Origin: an uncultured Acidobacteriota bacterium
GTDB taxonomy: Bacteria; Acidobacteriota; Blastocatellia; RBC074
NCBI GenBank assembly: GCA_902825875.1
Contig: CADECP010000022.1
Coordinates: 62,001-126,000 of the forward strand
DNA: 64,000 bases
Direction: 5' to 3'
Shown piece after piece: positions 8,797-17,670 of the stretch. Positions within the stretch are counted from its first letter, which is position 1. Each line of letters opens with the position of its first letter. The notes under the pieces are model-generated. The model was given only the letters and a program-made list of their open reading frames with translations, ran no database searches and was not told the DNA's origin. Position numbers and translations under genes: made by a program.

Positions 8797-9645
8797 ATGC
8801 TCGCACTCTGGAACAAACTGAAACGCCGCCGCGATCACGAAACGCCACCGCTCGCCATCAATCGGCGGCTTCGCCGAACTTACGAAGGCGAAGCTTACGG
8901 CGCGTCGGAATTTGAGCTTGAAGCCGCCTGGCTAACCGACGCCGGGTGCGTTCGGAAAAACAACGAAGACAGTGCGCGGTTTCAAACGACAGCCCAAGCC
9001 AGTTTGATGGTGGTTGCCGATGGCGTAGGCGGTCACAGCGCAGGTGAAGAAGCCAGCCGGTTGGCCGTTGAAACCATTTGCCAGCGTTTTTTTGACAGCA
9101 GTGAGGCAATCAACGACGCCTTGCAAGCCGCGTTTGCCGAAGCCAATCAGGCGATTTTTCAGACGGCTCAAAGCCGCTTCGATTGGCAAGGCATGGGAAC
9201 GACCGCGACGGCGTTGGTGATTTGTGACGGGCAAGCCTTTGTCGCTCAGGTCGGCGACAGCCGTTTATATCTGGTGCGCGACGAACGAATTTATCAGTTG
9301 TCGGAAGACCATTCGGCGGTGATGGAAATGGTGCGAATGGGCGTGATGACTCTGGCCAAAGCTGAAGGCCACGAAGACCGCAACATCATTTTGCGCGCGC
9401 TGGGCACAAAGCCTGAAGTCGCCGTCACCGTTTGGGAAAAACCGTTTCCAGTGCGCGCCGGAGACAACTTTGTGCTTTGCACGGACGGGCTGTTTGATCT
9501 GGTTTCGGATGAAGAGATCAAGGCAATCGTGGCGAACGAAACGCCTGCCGCCGGTTGCCAGAAACTGATTGATCTGGCGAAAGCCAATGGCGGTTACGAC
9601 AACATCACAGTGGGAATCGTTCGGGTGCTGAAAAAAACTGTGTGA
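8797..9645 (+). CDS. PP2C-family Ser/Thr protein phosphatase
   Basis: This encodes 282 aa and carries the PP2C (PPM) metal motifs in order: TDAGCVRKNNEDS, VVADGVGGHSAGE, GMGTTATAL, VAQVGDSRLYLVR, LCTDGLFDLVSDEE and GGYDNITVGIV. The metal-binding aspartates all appear present, so it should be active. It has no membrane segment; an Arg-rich 50-residue stretch leads into the domain. It lies 160 bp after the FHA-protease and 110 bp before a PknB-like kinase, the usual phosphatase/kinase pairing. The 160-bp gap upstream holds repeat-like tracts of the cctggaacct type. Confidence 0.93.
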   Translation: MLALWNKLKRRRDHETPPLAINRRLRRTYEGEAYGASEFELEAAWLTDAGCVRKNNEDSARFQTTAQASLMVVADGVGGHSAGEEASRLAVETICQRFFDSSEAINDALQAAFAEANQAIFQTAQSRFDWQGMGTTATALVICDGQAFVAQVGDSRLYLVRDERIYQLSEDHSAVMEMVRMGVMTLAKAEGHEDRNIILRALGTKPEVAVTVWEKPFPVRAGDNFVLCTDGLFDLVSDEEIKAIVANETPAAGCQKLIDLAKANGGYDNITVGIVRVLKKTV

Positions 9646-9666
9646 CAATTTTTCAAATTGTCACAC
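9640..9666 (+). promoter_or_regulatory. 12-bp hairpin overlapping the PP2C stop codon
   Basis: A perfect stem (gtgtgacaattt, loop ttc, then its complement) spans the TGA stop of the phosphatase gene. There is no T-tract after it, so it is not a classical terminator. It may be an RNA-stability or attenuation structure ahead of the kinase gene. A second small inverted repeat (gggaca/tgtccc) follows at about 9716-9736. Confidence 0.45.
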
Positions 9667-9755
9667 CCCTCTTTACACAGTTTGGCCAGAGTTGAGCGAC
9701 GAACTTAGCAACTTGGGACAATTTGGATGTGTCCCACCCTCTCACAGGAGCAATC

Positions 9756-11312
9756 ATGATCGGACAAATCATCAACAACACGTTTCGCATCGAACAGAAA
9801 ATCGGCGAAGGCGGGATGGGCGCGGTTTATCGCGGGCGCGATCTGATTCTGGATCGCAATGTGGCGATCAAATCGCTCCGCCCTGAACTGGCTCAGCAGC
9901 CCGATCTGGTCAGCCGTTTCCGCGAAGAAGCCCGCACACTGGCGCGGCTGAATCACACCAATGTCACGACGATTTACAGCTTTCTGCCGCACGGCGACAA
10001 CCACGCAATGATTATGGAGTTCGTCGCGGGCAAACCGCTCGACAAGATTCTGGAAGATCACGGCGCCCTGGATGTCGTCACCGCCGCGCGGCTGTTTTGC
10101 CAGGCGCTGGAAGGCGTCGCTCAAGCTCACGCACTGGGCATCATTCACCGCGACATCAAACCGGCCAACTTGCTGGTGACGGCGCTGGGCGAAGTCAAAG
10201 TGACGGATTTTGGCATCGCTCGTGTGCTGGGCACGGCGCGGCAAACTCGAACGGGCAAGCTGATCGGCACGCTGGAATACATGTCGCCCGAACAGGTTCG
10301 CGGCAAAGAATCCGATGCGCGTTCGGATGTTTACGCGCTGGGAATTTTGCTTTACGAAATGGTCACCGGGCGCGTGCCGTTCAACTGCGACAGCGATTTC
10401 GAACTGATTAACGCCCAGGTTGAACAGAATCCGCCGTCGCCGCGTGAATTCAACGACAAGCTCCCGGCGGCTGTTGAACTGGCGATTTTGCGCGCGCTGG
10501 CCAAAGACCCGGCAGCCAGATTTCAGACCGTCAACGAATTTCGGGTGGCGATTATCAACGCCGTTCCAGAAGTCGTCACCGCCACCGAACCAATCCGTTT
10601 GTGGGAAGAGCCTGTCGTCAAAGAAACCCGGCAGGCGTTCGATGTCTTTGAGGTTGGCGAATTCATCAGCCAGCCATCGGATCAGGTTTCAAACTACAGC
10701 GCCAAATCCAACCGGATTGCCGCGCAGTCGTTTGCCGAAAAGTTGCCGTCGCTGGCCTGGCTCAGCCGTCTCGACAAACGGCATTACGCGATTGCGGCGT
10801 CTGCGTTGTTGGTCGTCACCATTGGTTGGGGAATGTCTTTGTGGGATTCTAAATCTGCGACGATTCCTGTGACGCCAAGCCTTACGCCAAACATTGTGCT
10901 GAAACCGACTCCTTCGCCGGTTCAGCCGGAACCGGACAACATTGACCCGTTCAATAATTCATCGCGCCCTTCGGTTGTTGACCCGCAACCCGGCGGAGAT
11001 CGCCAGCTTCCGGCTGAACCGTCTTATCGCCCTTCGCGCGTTGAAAAACAGAAAAGCCAGCAACAGAACCTAAACCGCGCAAACAATCGAGCGGAAAGAC
11101 ATAACTCTTCGGGCAACTCTTCATCTGGCTCTTCGGGCAATTCTTCAGCGGGCAGGCAATCGGATCAATCTGTCCGGCTGGAAAAAGAGGAGCAGCAATC
11201 CAGTCAGCAGGAAGACAAAAAGAAGAAAGAAGAGAAATCGAAGAAGGATAAAGCGATGGAAGGCGTGAAACTCGGACTGGACATTTGGGGCAAGATCAAA
11301 AAGAGAAACTGA
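9756..11312 (+). CDS. PknB-type membrane Ser/Thr protein kinase
   Basis: This encodes 518 aa from the ATG at 9756, which is preceded by ACAGGAGC; an in-frame start 33 bp upstream is less likely. The kinase domain (residues 9-270) has IGEGGMGAVYRG, VAIKSLRP, IIHRDIKPANLL (D133), DFGIAR and MSPEQVRGK. A single membrane helix lies at about 343-363 (ALLVVTIGWGMSLW). The outer part is Pro/Ser/Asn-rich and low in complexity, ending in a Lys/Glu-rich tail, with no PASTA or other sensor domain recognised. It is probably the kinase partner of the PP2C phosphatase and FHA-protease upstream. Confidence 0.9.
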   Translation: MIGQIINNTFRIEQKIGEGGMGAVYRGRDLILDRNVAIKSLRPELAQQPDLVSRFREEARTLARLNHTNVTTIYSFLPHGDNHAMIMEFVAGKPLDKILEDHGALDVVTAARLFCQALEGVAQAHALGIIHRDIKPANLLVTALGEVKVTDFGIARVLGTARQTRTGKLIGTLEYMSPEQVRGKESDARSDVYALGILLYEMVTGRVPFNCDSDFELINAQVEQNPPSPREFNDKLPAAVELAILRALAKDPAARFQTVNEFRVAIINAVPEVVTATEPIRLWEEPVVKETRQAFDVFEVGEFISQPSDQVSNYSAKSNRIAAQSFAEKLPSLAWLSRLDKRHYAIAASALLVVTIGWGMSLWDSKSATIPVTPSLTPNIVLKPTPSPVQPEPDNIDPFNNSSRPSVVDPQPGGDRQLPAEPSYRPSRVEKQKSQQQNLNRANNRAERHNSSGNSSSGSSGNSSAGRQSDQSVRLEKEEQQSSQQEDKKKKEEKSKKDKAMEGVKLGLDIWGKIKKRN

Positions 11313-11329
11313 TTTCCGCAAATAAAGGC

Positions 11330-11353
11330 AGCGCAACCATGTCTGGTTGCGCT
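11330..11353. terminator. Hairpin between convergent kinase genes
   Basis: A 10-bp stem (agcgcaacca / tggttgcgct) with a 4-nt loop lies between two convergent genes and touches the stop codon of the minus-strand kinase. T-tracts are weak on both sides, so a terminator role is plausible but not certain. Confidence 0.5.
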
Positions 11354-14045
11354 ACAGTTTCGCAAACAGAGCTTGGGCTTTGGCCAGCATTGCCTTGTCG
11401 TTGTCGCGGGCGATGCCTTTTTGTTGCATGCTGCCCAGCACGTCCAGGCATTGCTGCAATTTGTCTTTCGCTTCTTTCCAGTTGGCTTTCGACGTTTTTA
11501 AACTCAGTTTGCCGAACGCAATGGCGGCTTCGGCCAGGTCACGTTTGGCGGTCACGTCGCGGTCGTCTTTGGCGATGACGTCAGCCAGCAGTGCGAATGC
11601 CTGTCGAAAATCATCCAACGCCTTTGCCGAAGCGCCCAGTTTCTGTCGCAACTCGCCGAGCTTGCTCAGGCTGTTGGCGCGATCCGATTTGGTTTGATTG
11701 TCGTTCGGGTCAATCAGCGAAAGTTTGGTGTCAATCTCCAACGCCGACTGAAACGCTTCAATGGCTTCAGCGATTTTTCCGGCGTCGGCCAGCAAACCGC
11801 CGATCTTGTCGTGACTGATCGAAACATCGCGTTGATGCTCTACGCTTTTTTGATTGGCTGCGGCCAACGGCTGGCGGATTCGCAGAGCTTCGCGGTATTC
11901 GACCAAAGCGCCCGTTGCATCGTCGAGCGCGGCCAGCCCGTTGCCGACTTTGTCGAAACTGGCAGCCAGTTCCCGCTGGTAAATCTGCGCGGGATAACAG
12001 CCGGCGATTTGCTGCGAAATTCCGCGCGCTCGGCGATATTGCGACAAAGCCGATTTGGCTTCGTCCGAAACCAGCGAAACGTCGCCGTCTTTGATGATGT
12101 TGATTGAAAGATCGCGCTGCGCTTCGCACCAGCCAGCCGAGCCGAATTCGGTTTTTGCGGCCAGGCTTTCAGCCAGCTTGATTGCCAGTTGCAAATGCGG
12201 TTTGGCTCCGTCCAGGTCGCCGGTGCGGGCTTTCATCACGCCTATGCGCTGCTGACTGATCGCTATTTCGCGCCCGCAAGTTTCTGGCGCGGATTCTGCC
12301 GCCTGCAACGCTTGTTGATAAGACGCAAGCGCGTTGGCCGAACGCAGCATTTGCTGCACGTCGCCGATTCGCAGCAGCGAAACAGCCATTTGCCGCCGAA
12401 TCGCCGGATCGTTGCCGGGAAGTTTTTGGTAAATGTCGAATGACTTTTGATAACTGCTGAGCGCGCTGGTGCGGTCGCCTAAACTGGGGAAGCCAGGTCG
12501 TCCCTGCACGTCGCCGACTTTCAAATAGGCTTCGGCCAGTTCCTGTTGCAAGCTCACATCTCCGGCGGAATCCGCCGCCAGCCGATCCAGATATTCCAAA
12601 GCGCGTTTGGCGATCAATTCGCGGGCTTCGTTGGAATCTTCCAGAAACTGAATCTTGTCGTGAATGTCGAACAGCACCGATTTCGATAAACCGCGCACGT
12701 CGTTGAACAAACGCTCGGCTCTGATTTGTTGTATGCGTGTGCGACGCGCTTGCCAGAGCGTGGCGAACAATCCGGCCAACAGCGCCAGCACGATCAGCGC
12801 AACGGCGGCGACTCCGGCTTTGTGGCGGCGAACGAACTTGCTTGAACGATAGCCGAAAGTGTCAGGCCGGGCGGCAACCGGCAAACCTTCCAAATAACGG
12901 CGAATGTCTTCAGACAATCCGTTGACCGAAGCGTAACGGCGCTCAGGCTCTTTTCGCAGCGCCATCAAGACAATCGTGTCCAGATCGCCGCTCAAATGCC
13001 GCCGCAATTTTGGCGGAGCTTCAGCGCGCGCTTCGCCGACCTGTTCGGGCGTGATGACGCGAAGCTGGCCGTCTGCCGACGGAATTTCTTCGCGGCGCAA
13101 AACGGCTGTGCTGGGTTTGACCGGTTCGGATTCGCAGATGGCGCGTTCGATGTCGCTCGGCAACCATGAAGCAATCTGGTAAGGACGATGGCCGGTCAGC
13201 AGTTCGTACAAAATCACTCCCAAACTGTAAACGTCGCTGGCTGTGGTGATTTTGCCGCCGCGCACCTGTTCGGGGCTGGCGTATTCCGGCGTCATCAAAC
13301 GCATGGCTGTGTCGGTCGGTTGCAGCGTTCCGGCGATTTCTCGGTTCAGGATTTTGGCGATGCCGAAATCCAATAACTTCACCTGGCCCTCAGCCGTGAC
13401 CATCAAATTGGCAGGTTTCAAATCGCGGTGAATGATCAAGCTTTGATGCGCGTAATGCACGGCGGCGCAAACTTCGCGGAACAGTTTCAGCCGTTCGTCC
13501 ACCGGCAACTGGCGGCTGTCGCAATACCGCGAGATGGTTTCGCCTTCGACATATTCCATCACCAGATAAGGCAATCCGTCTTCGGTTGTGCCGCCGTCCA
13601 ACAACGCCGCGATGTTCGTATGATGCAGCGCCGCCAGCGTTTGGCGCTCGTACAGAAACCGGCGCAGCGCAAAGTTGCTGTGCAATTCCCGTCGAACGAT
13701 TTTCAACGCCACCTGGCTGCGATATTCGGCGTCGGCGCGTTCGGCCAGATAAACGCTGCCCATTCCGCCGTGTCCAATTTCGCGCAGAATCCGGTAATGG
13801 CCGATCATTCTGCCGGCCATAGGTTCGGCATCCGCCGAAAATATGTTGGCAGGTGTGTCGGCGAGCAGAGGTTTTTCAATGAATTCCGGGTCGCCTTCGA
13901 CCGAAGCAATCAACGATTCCAACTCCAGCCTTAGCTGACGGTCTTGCCGACAAGCCGAATCCAGAAACTCGCCGCGCGCTGCCGTCGGCAGTTCCAAAGC
14001 TTGATCCAGCAGGTCAGTCAGCAATGCGTGGCGTTCGGGTGTCAT
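11352..14045 (-). CDS. Ser/Thr protein kinase with TPR-like C-terminus
   Basis: This encodes 897 aa from the ATG at 14045 (MTPERHALL). The frame is open further upstream, but that extension runs through a palindromic repeat. The N-terminal 80 residues match the short helical leader common in Acidobacteria and Planctomycetes kinases. The kinase domain has IGHGGMGSVYLAER, IIHRDLKPANLM, DFGIAK and YASPEQVRGG. A membrane helix (AGVAAVALIVLALLAGLFA) lies at about residue 415. The remaining ~450 residues are TPR-like helical repeats. It lies directly downstream of an ECF sigma factor gene, an arrangement known in these phyla. No good ribosome-binding site is seen; the palindrome occupies that place. 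Confidence 0.88.
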   Translation of the reverse strand: MTPERHALLTDLLDQALELPTAARGEFLDSACRQDRQLRLELESLIASVEGDPEFIEKPLLADTPANIFSADAEPMAGRMIGHYRILREIGHGGMGSVYLAERADAEYRSQVALKIVRRELHSNFALRRFLYERQTLAALHHTNIAALLDGGTTEDGLPYLVMEYVEGETISRYCDSRQLPVDERLKLFREVCAAVHYAHQSLIIHRDLKPANLMVTAEGQVKLLDFGIAKILNREIAGTLQPTDTAMRLMTPEYASPEQVRGGKITTASDVYSLGVILYELLTGHRPYQIASWLPSDIERAICESEPVKPSTAVLRREEIPSADGQLRVITPEQVGEARAEAPPKLRRHLSGDLDTIVLMALRKEPERRYASVNGLSEDIRRYLEGLPVAARPDTFGYRSSKFVRRHKAGVAAVALIVLALLAGLFATLWQARRTRIQQIRAERLFNDVRGLSKSVLFDIHDKIQFLEDSNEARELIAKRALEYLDRLAADSAGDVSLQQELAEAYLKVGDVQGRPGFPSLGDRTSALSSYQKSFDIYQKLPGNDPAIRRQMAVSLLRIGDVQQMLRSANALASYQQALQAAESAPETCGREIAISQQRIGVMKARTGDLDGAKPHLQLAIKLAESLAAKTEFGSAGWCEAQRDLSINIIKDGDVSLVSDEAKSALSQYRRARGISQQIAGCYPAQIYQRELAASFDKVGNGLAALDDATGALVEYREALRIRQPLAAANQKSVEHQRDVSISHDKIGGLLADAGKIAEAIEAFQSALEIDTKLSLIDPNDNQTKSDRANSLSKLGELRQKLGASAKALDDFRQAFALLADVIAKDDRDVTAKRDLAEAAIAFGKLSLKTSKANWKEAKDKLQQCLDVLGSMQQKGIARDNDKAMLAKAQALFAKL

Positions 14046-14052
14046 AAGCTGT

Positions 14053-14157
14053 GGGGTGCGGCGGCTCGACGCCGCTTTTCGTTCGTTGGGGAAAGCTTTC
14101 GGTTCCGGCAAGTGCGCCTGTCGCAAATGCCAAAGCTGCGCCGAGCCGCAGCGCTTC
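14053..14157 (-). repeat. Palindromic repeat, family 1 (diverged copy)
   Basis: Between the sigma factor and the kinase gene lies a ~105-bp element with ends gtgcggcggctcgacgccgc and a diverged partner arm (ctgcgccgagccgcagcgc). It matches the element at 56620-56723, including the inner ctttggcatt and aaagctttc tracts and the tttatg flank. Its left arm has drifted, so the outer stem is imperfect. Confidence 0.75.
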
Positions 14158-14166
14158 ATAAACGCG

Positions 14167-14754
14167 CTAATCGTTCCGATTGGAAATCTCCCGCCGCAAC
14201 CAGGCTTTGGCCATCGTCCATTCGCGTTTGACGGTTGCCGGAGAAATTGAAAGCGCTTCGCCGGTTTCTTCGATGCTCAGCCCGCCGAAATATCTAAGCT
14301 CGACGATGCGGCATTGGCGAGGAGCAATCGTTTCCAGATCGCGCAGCGCATCATCCAGCGCCACCAAGTCAAGATCGCTGGATTGCGCAACGTCACCGGC
14401 TTCGTCCAGGTATAACTTTTGGCGTTCGCCACCGCGTTTGGCGGCGTGATTGGCGCGTGCGTGCTGAATCAAAATCTGCCGCATCAAGTTCGCAGCGGCT
14501 CCGAAAAAATGCGCGCGGTTCTGCCAGTTAATTTGGTTTTGATCTATCAATCGCAGAAAAGCTTCATTGACCAGCGCAGTGGCTTGCAGCGTGTGGCCGG
14601 GGCGGTCGCGTCGCAGATAACTTTCAGCCACACGCCGGAGTTCGTTGTAAATCAGCGGCAACAGCGAATCGAGCGCTTCTTTTTCGCCATTTCCCCAATC
14701 CAACAACAACCGTGTGACATCAATCGCCGAGTTTTCCCCAGACAAATTGGCCAT
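14167..14754 (-). CDS. ECF-family RNA polymerase sigma factor
   Basis: This encodes 195 aa. Region 2 appears as LLPLIYNELRRVAESYLRR and HTLQATALVNEAFLRLI, with the linker RAHFFGAAANLMRQIL. Region 4 is a helix-turn-helix (RYFGGLSIEETGEALSIS, ATVKREWTMAKAWL). The phrases AESYLRRDRPGHTLQATALV and HFFGAAANLMR are hallmarks of the ECF subfamily annotated as TIGR02999, often found next to Ser/Thr kinases in Acidobacteria and Planctomycetes. No anti-sigma gene is adjacent. The downstream kinase is the natural candidate for its control. Confidence 0.93.
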   Translation of the reverse strand: MANLSGENSAIDVTRLLLDWGNGEKEALDSLLPLIYNELRRVAESYLRRDRPGHTLQATALVNEAFLRLIDQNQINWQNRAHFFGAAANLMRQILIQHARANHAAKRGGERQKLYLDEAGDVAQSSDLDLVALDDALRDLETIAPRQCRIVELRYFGGLSIEETGEALSISPATVKREWTMAKAWLRREISNRND

Positions 14755-14913
14755 AACAACTCGCTCTCAACAGGAATTTTTATCAGTTCAAAATGCTCAC
14801 TTATCTTTAGGCTGGCGGCGCAAATTATAGCCGAGCAGGTTACGGCTGGGAATGAATCGGCATTGGACTTCGCCCGCTCGACAAGAAATAATCCGGCTTC
14901 GATCAAATCCTTA

Positions 14914-15201
14914 CTGATGTTACGCGTTAAAGAATCGAATATTGGGTTTGACATGGTTTTCGTCCCGGCAGGGACGGTTTGATATTAGCCCGGCAGTCGT
15001 TGCCGGGAAAAGCAGCGAATGAATCGGCGTCCTGTCGGGACGCTTGAATTTTCGCCAGAACAGGGTTCAAGCGTCCCGACAGGACGCGGTAGAGAAAGGC
15101 TCTGCTACCCGGCGTTGAAACGCCGCGCTAAATTCAACCGTCCCTGCCGGGACGAAGAAACTGTCAAACGCTTTGTTTGATCTGTTATCGCGTAACATCA
15201 G
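14914..15201 (+). mobile_element. MITE, copy 1 (288 bp)
   Basis: The element is bounded by 13-bp terminal inverted repeats (CTGATGTTACGCG and CGCGTAACATCAG) and flanked by a perfect 7-bp target duplication, ATCCTTA (14907-14913 and 15202-15208). It encodes no transposase. Inside are several hairpins, the longest a perfect 21-bp stem whose arms begin CGTCCTGTCGGGACGC and end GTCCCGACAGGACG. It ends 11 bp before the start codon of the small gene at 15213. Two other copies lie at 38372 and 59732 in the same orientation. Confidence 0.92.
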
Positions 15202-15212
15202 ATCCTTATGTC

Positions 15213-15440
15213 ATGAACTTTCGCAATTTCACCAAATCAATTTTTCATTCAACAGTGCTGATCGTTTTGGCGTCAGCGGCGGTTTTTGCTCAATGCGCGA
15301 TGTGCAAAACAAACATCGCCGGAGCCGAAAACTCCGCCGAAGTTTCCCGCACGATCAACTTTGGCGTGCTGGTGTTATTGATTCCTACGCTGGCCATCAT
15401 TGGCGGCGTCGTTCGTTTGATCTTCAAATATCGTCATTGA
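15213..15440 (+). CDS. Small membrane protein with CxxC motif
   Basis: This encodes 75 aa. Residues 8-25 form a hydrophobic segment or signal (STVLIVLASAAVFAQ), followed by CAMCKTNIAGAEN and a second membrane helix (FGVLVLLIPTLAIIGGVVRL) near the C-terminus. Small proteins of this pattern occur in Acidobacteria and Bacteroidetes; I cannot give a function. The CAMC pair could bind metal or form a disulphide outside the membrane. The MITE insertion ends 11 bp before the ATG, so whatever promoter and ribosome-binding site it had were disrupted or replaced; no strong ribosome site is visible now. Confidence 0.7.
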   Translation: MNFRNFTKSIFHSTVLIVLASAAVFAQCAMCKTNIAGAENSAEVSRTINFGVLVLLIPTLAIIGGVVRLIFKYRH

Positions 15441-15454
15441 CCATTACTCGCTCT

Positions 15455-15536
15455 TTACCAGCAGCGATAGCGACCGGGTACTTTCGTAAGTGTTACTCCA
15501 AGCCAACCCGGTCGTTACCGCTCCCGGTTCTGTACC
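15455..15536 (+). repeat. Palindromic repeat, family 2 (copy 1)
   Basis: The arms agcgatagcgaccgggt and acccggtcgttaccgct form a stem around a ~26-nt centre, and the right arm runs on into cccggttctgtacc. The same sequence, better conserved, is at 30898-30987. It lies between the small membrane protein and the quinoprotein gene. Confidence 0.7.
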
Positions 15537-15567
15537 TTATTGACGGCAAACAACTCAGGAGGCCTGA

Positions 15568-17595
15568 ATGCTGCAACTTCGTTATCGTTCGATTGTGCTG
15601 ACCGGACTGGCGGTTTGTTTGTTGGGACTCGGCCTGTCACTGGCGACCGGACACGCGCAACAATCCCTTACATTCACCGACGCGCAAGCCGTTCGCGGGC
15701 AGGCGCTGTACGACAAAAAATGCGGAAGCTGTCACGGAAACCAACTGGACAATGGCACGGCGGCGGCTTTGGCGGGCGGCAAGTTCATGGCCAAGTGGGC
15801 AGGCAAATCGGTGGACGATCTGTTTTACATCACCAAAACCCAGATGCCTTATGGCGCGGGCGGCACGATGAAAGATCAGGAATATATTGATGTCGTCGCC
15901 TTTATGCTGAAAGCCAACGGTTACAAATCCGGCGCTCAGGAATTGAAAGCAGATGCCGCGTTGAAACAACTGAAAATCGAAGCTCGGCAATCGGCTCAAA
16001 CCGCCGCCGCAACTTTGCAAGTCGCCGAACCGAAGACGACTGCTCCGGCAGGCAGCCCGGCGGCGAAGTTTCCCACGCAAACGGAATTGAATGCAGCGGC
16101 GACGAATTCGACTGACTGGCTGGTGTCGAATCACGATTACGGTGGGCAGCGATTCGTAGATTTGAAACAAATCAACACACGTAACGCCGCCAGTTTGCGC
16201 CCGACGTGTTTGTATCAAGCCAGCGACATCAAGGCGTTTCACACCAATCCGCTGGTTTATCGCGGCGTGATGTATCTGACCACCAGCACTGCGACGATTG
16301 CGATTGACGCCGCCAACTGCAAACAGAAATGGCGTCACAACTGGCGACCGCGTTCGATTGAAATCTGGCCGCCGAATCGCGGCGTAGCCATCAAAGACGG
16401 GCGAGTCGTTCGCGGCACAACCGACGGGTATTTGTTCGCGTTGGATATGGAAACTGGCAAAGAGTTGTGGGTGAAAAAAGTCGTTGATTCATCCAAAAAC
16501 GAAGGCTCGTTCAACATGGCTCCGGTGATTTTTGAAGACTTGATTCTGATGGGCTTGGGCATCAGCGAACAAGGTGTGCCGGGATGGGTCAGCGCCTTCA
16601 AATTGGAAGACGGCGAACTGGTTTGGCGGTTCAACACGATTCCCAAACCGGGCGAACCGGGTTCTGAAACGTGGAGCGACGCGCGAATCATGGCTACCGG
16701 TGGCGGCGGAGTTTGGGCGCCGATGTCGCTGGATGCTGCGGCTGGATTGTTGTACGCGCCGGTCGCCAATCCTGCGCCGGATTTTTTTGACGACAACCGC
16801 GCAGGCGCGAATCTGTACACCAATTCGATGATCGTGTTGGACGCTCGCACAGGGAAGTTGAAGTGGTATTACCAGGCGACTCCGCACGACACGCACGATT
16901 ACGACACCACGCAAGTCAGTCCGCTATTTGAAACCACAGTCAACGGCAAAAAACGCAAGTTGGTTGCTGTCGGCGGCAAAGACGGATTGCTGCACGTGCT
17001 TGACCGCGAAACCAAAGAACATCTTTACGAAGTTCCTGTCACCACGCGAATGAACACCGAAGTGCCGCTGAATTCGAACGAAGGCGTTCGCGTTTGCCCA
17101 GGTGTGCAAGGCGGCATGCAATGGAACGGCCCGGCCTTCAATCCGCAAACCAACATGCTTTACGTCAACGCTGTGGACTGGTGCGGCACGTTCCGCGAAG
17201 CCAAAGAATCCAGATTTGTGCCGGGACAAATTTATATGGGCGGAACTCATATTGCCGACCCGATTGCCAAAGCTCGCGGCTGGTTGACGGCTGTTGATGC
17301 CGCTACGGGCAAAGTCGCCTGGAAATACGAATCGGCCAAACCGATGTTGGCGGCGGTGACGACGACTTCTGCCGATTTGATTTTCACGGGCGAACTGACC
17401 GGAGATTTTTTGGCTCTGGACGCCAAAACCGGAAAAATGCTGAACCGGTTCAACACCGGCGGAGTGATGAACGGTGGCGTGATTACCTACGGCATCAACG
17501 GCAAACAGTACGTTGCGGCGGCTTCTGGCAGCGCGTCGGGATTCTGGCAGGTTCCCGCTGGCTCTTCGACGATCATCGTTTTCTCTTTGCCGTAA
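15568..17595 (+). CDS. PQQ-dependent dehydrogenase (quinoprotein) with N-terminal cytochrome c domain
   Basis: This encodes 675 aa with an AGGAGG box. A signal peptide (SIVLTGLAVCLLGLGLSLA) is followed by a c-type haem domain, with CGSCH at C52-H56 and a distal Met region around TQMPYGAGG. From about residue 185 a PQQ-type propeller follows (YGGQRFVDLKQIN, VVRGTTDGYLFALDMETGKE, WAPMSLDAAAGLLYAP, HDTHDYDTTQVSPL). The haem domain precedes the propeller, whereas in many alcohol quinohaemoproteins it follows. No vicinal Cys-Cys pair is seen. It should act in the periplasm, passing electrons from an alcohol or sugar to the haem; the substrate cannot be told. Confidence 0.88.
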   Translation: MLQLRYRSIVLTGLAVCLLGLGLSLATGHAQQSLTFTDAQAVRGQALYDKKCGSCHGNQLDNGTAAALAGGKFMAKWAGKSVDDLFYITKTQMPYGAGGTMKDQEYIDVVAFMLKANGYKSGAQELKADAALKQLKIEARQSAQTAAATLQVAEPKTTAPAGSPAAKFPTQTELNAAATNSTDWLVSNHDYGGQRFVDLKQINTRNAASLRPTCLYQASDIKAFHTNPLVYRGVMYLTTSTATIAIDAANCKQKWRHNWRPRSIEIWPPNRGVAIKDGRVVRGTTDGYLFALDMETGKELWVKKVVDSSKNEGSFNMAPVIFEDLILMGLGISEQGVPGWVSAFKLEDGELVWRFNTIPKPGEPGSETWSDARIMATGGGGVWAPMSLDAAAGLLYAPVANPAPDFFDDNRAGANLYTNSMIVLDARTGKLKWYYQATPHDTHDYDTTQVSPLFETTVNGKKRKLVAVGGKDGLLHVLDRETKEHLYEVPVTTRMNTEVPLNSNEGVRVCPGVQGGMQWNGPAFNPQTNMLYVNAVDWCGTFREAKESRFVPGQIYMGGTHIADPIAKARGWLTAVDAATGKVAWKYESAKPMLAAVTTTSADLIFTGELTGDFLALDAKTGKMLNRFNTGGVMNGGVITYGINGKQYVAAASGSASGFWQVPAGSSTIIVFSLP

Positions 17596-17670
17596 CACAG
17601 CGATGAAGAAGAAGAATCGCTATGGTAACTGCTCAGGCCATCAAACCATCTGTTTAGAAAAGGTTTTTGG

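Noticed and set aside
14652-14954. Minus-strand open frame overlapping the sigma-factor start and the MITE
   Set aside because: It reads across the MITE boundary and overlaps the clear N-terminus of the sigma factor in another frame.
14914-15201. CRISPR array
   Set aside because: The repeated gtccc…gggac strings look array-like at a glance, but spacing is irregular, arms are inverted rather than direct, and the whole block recurs at two other sites as a unit with inverted ends.
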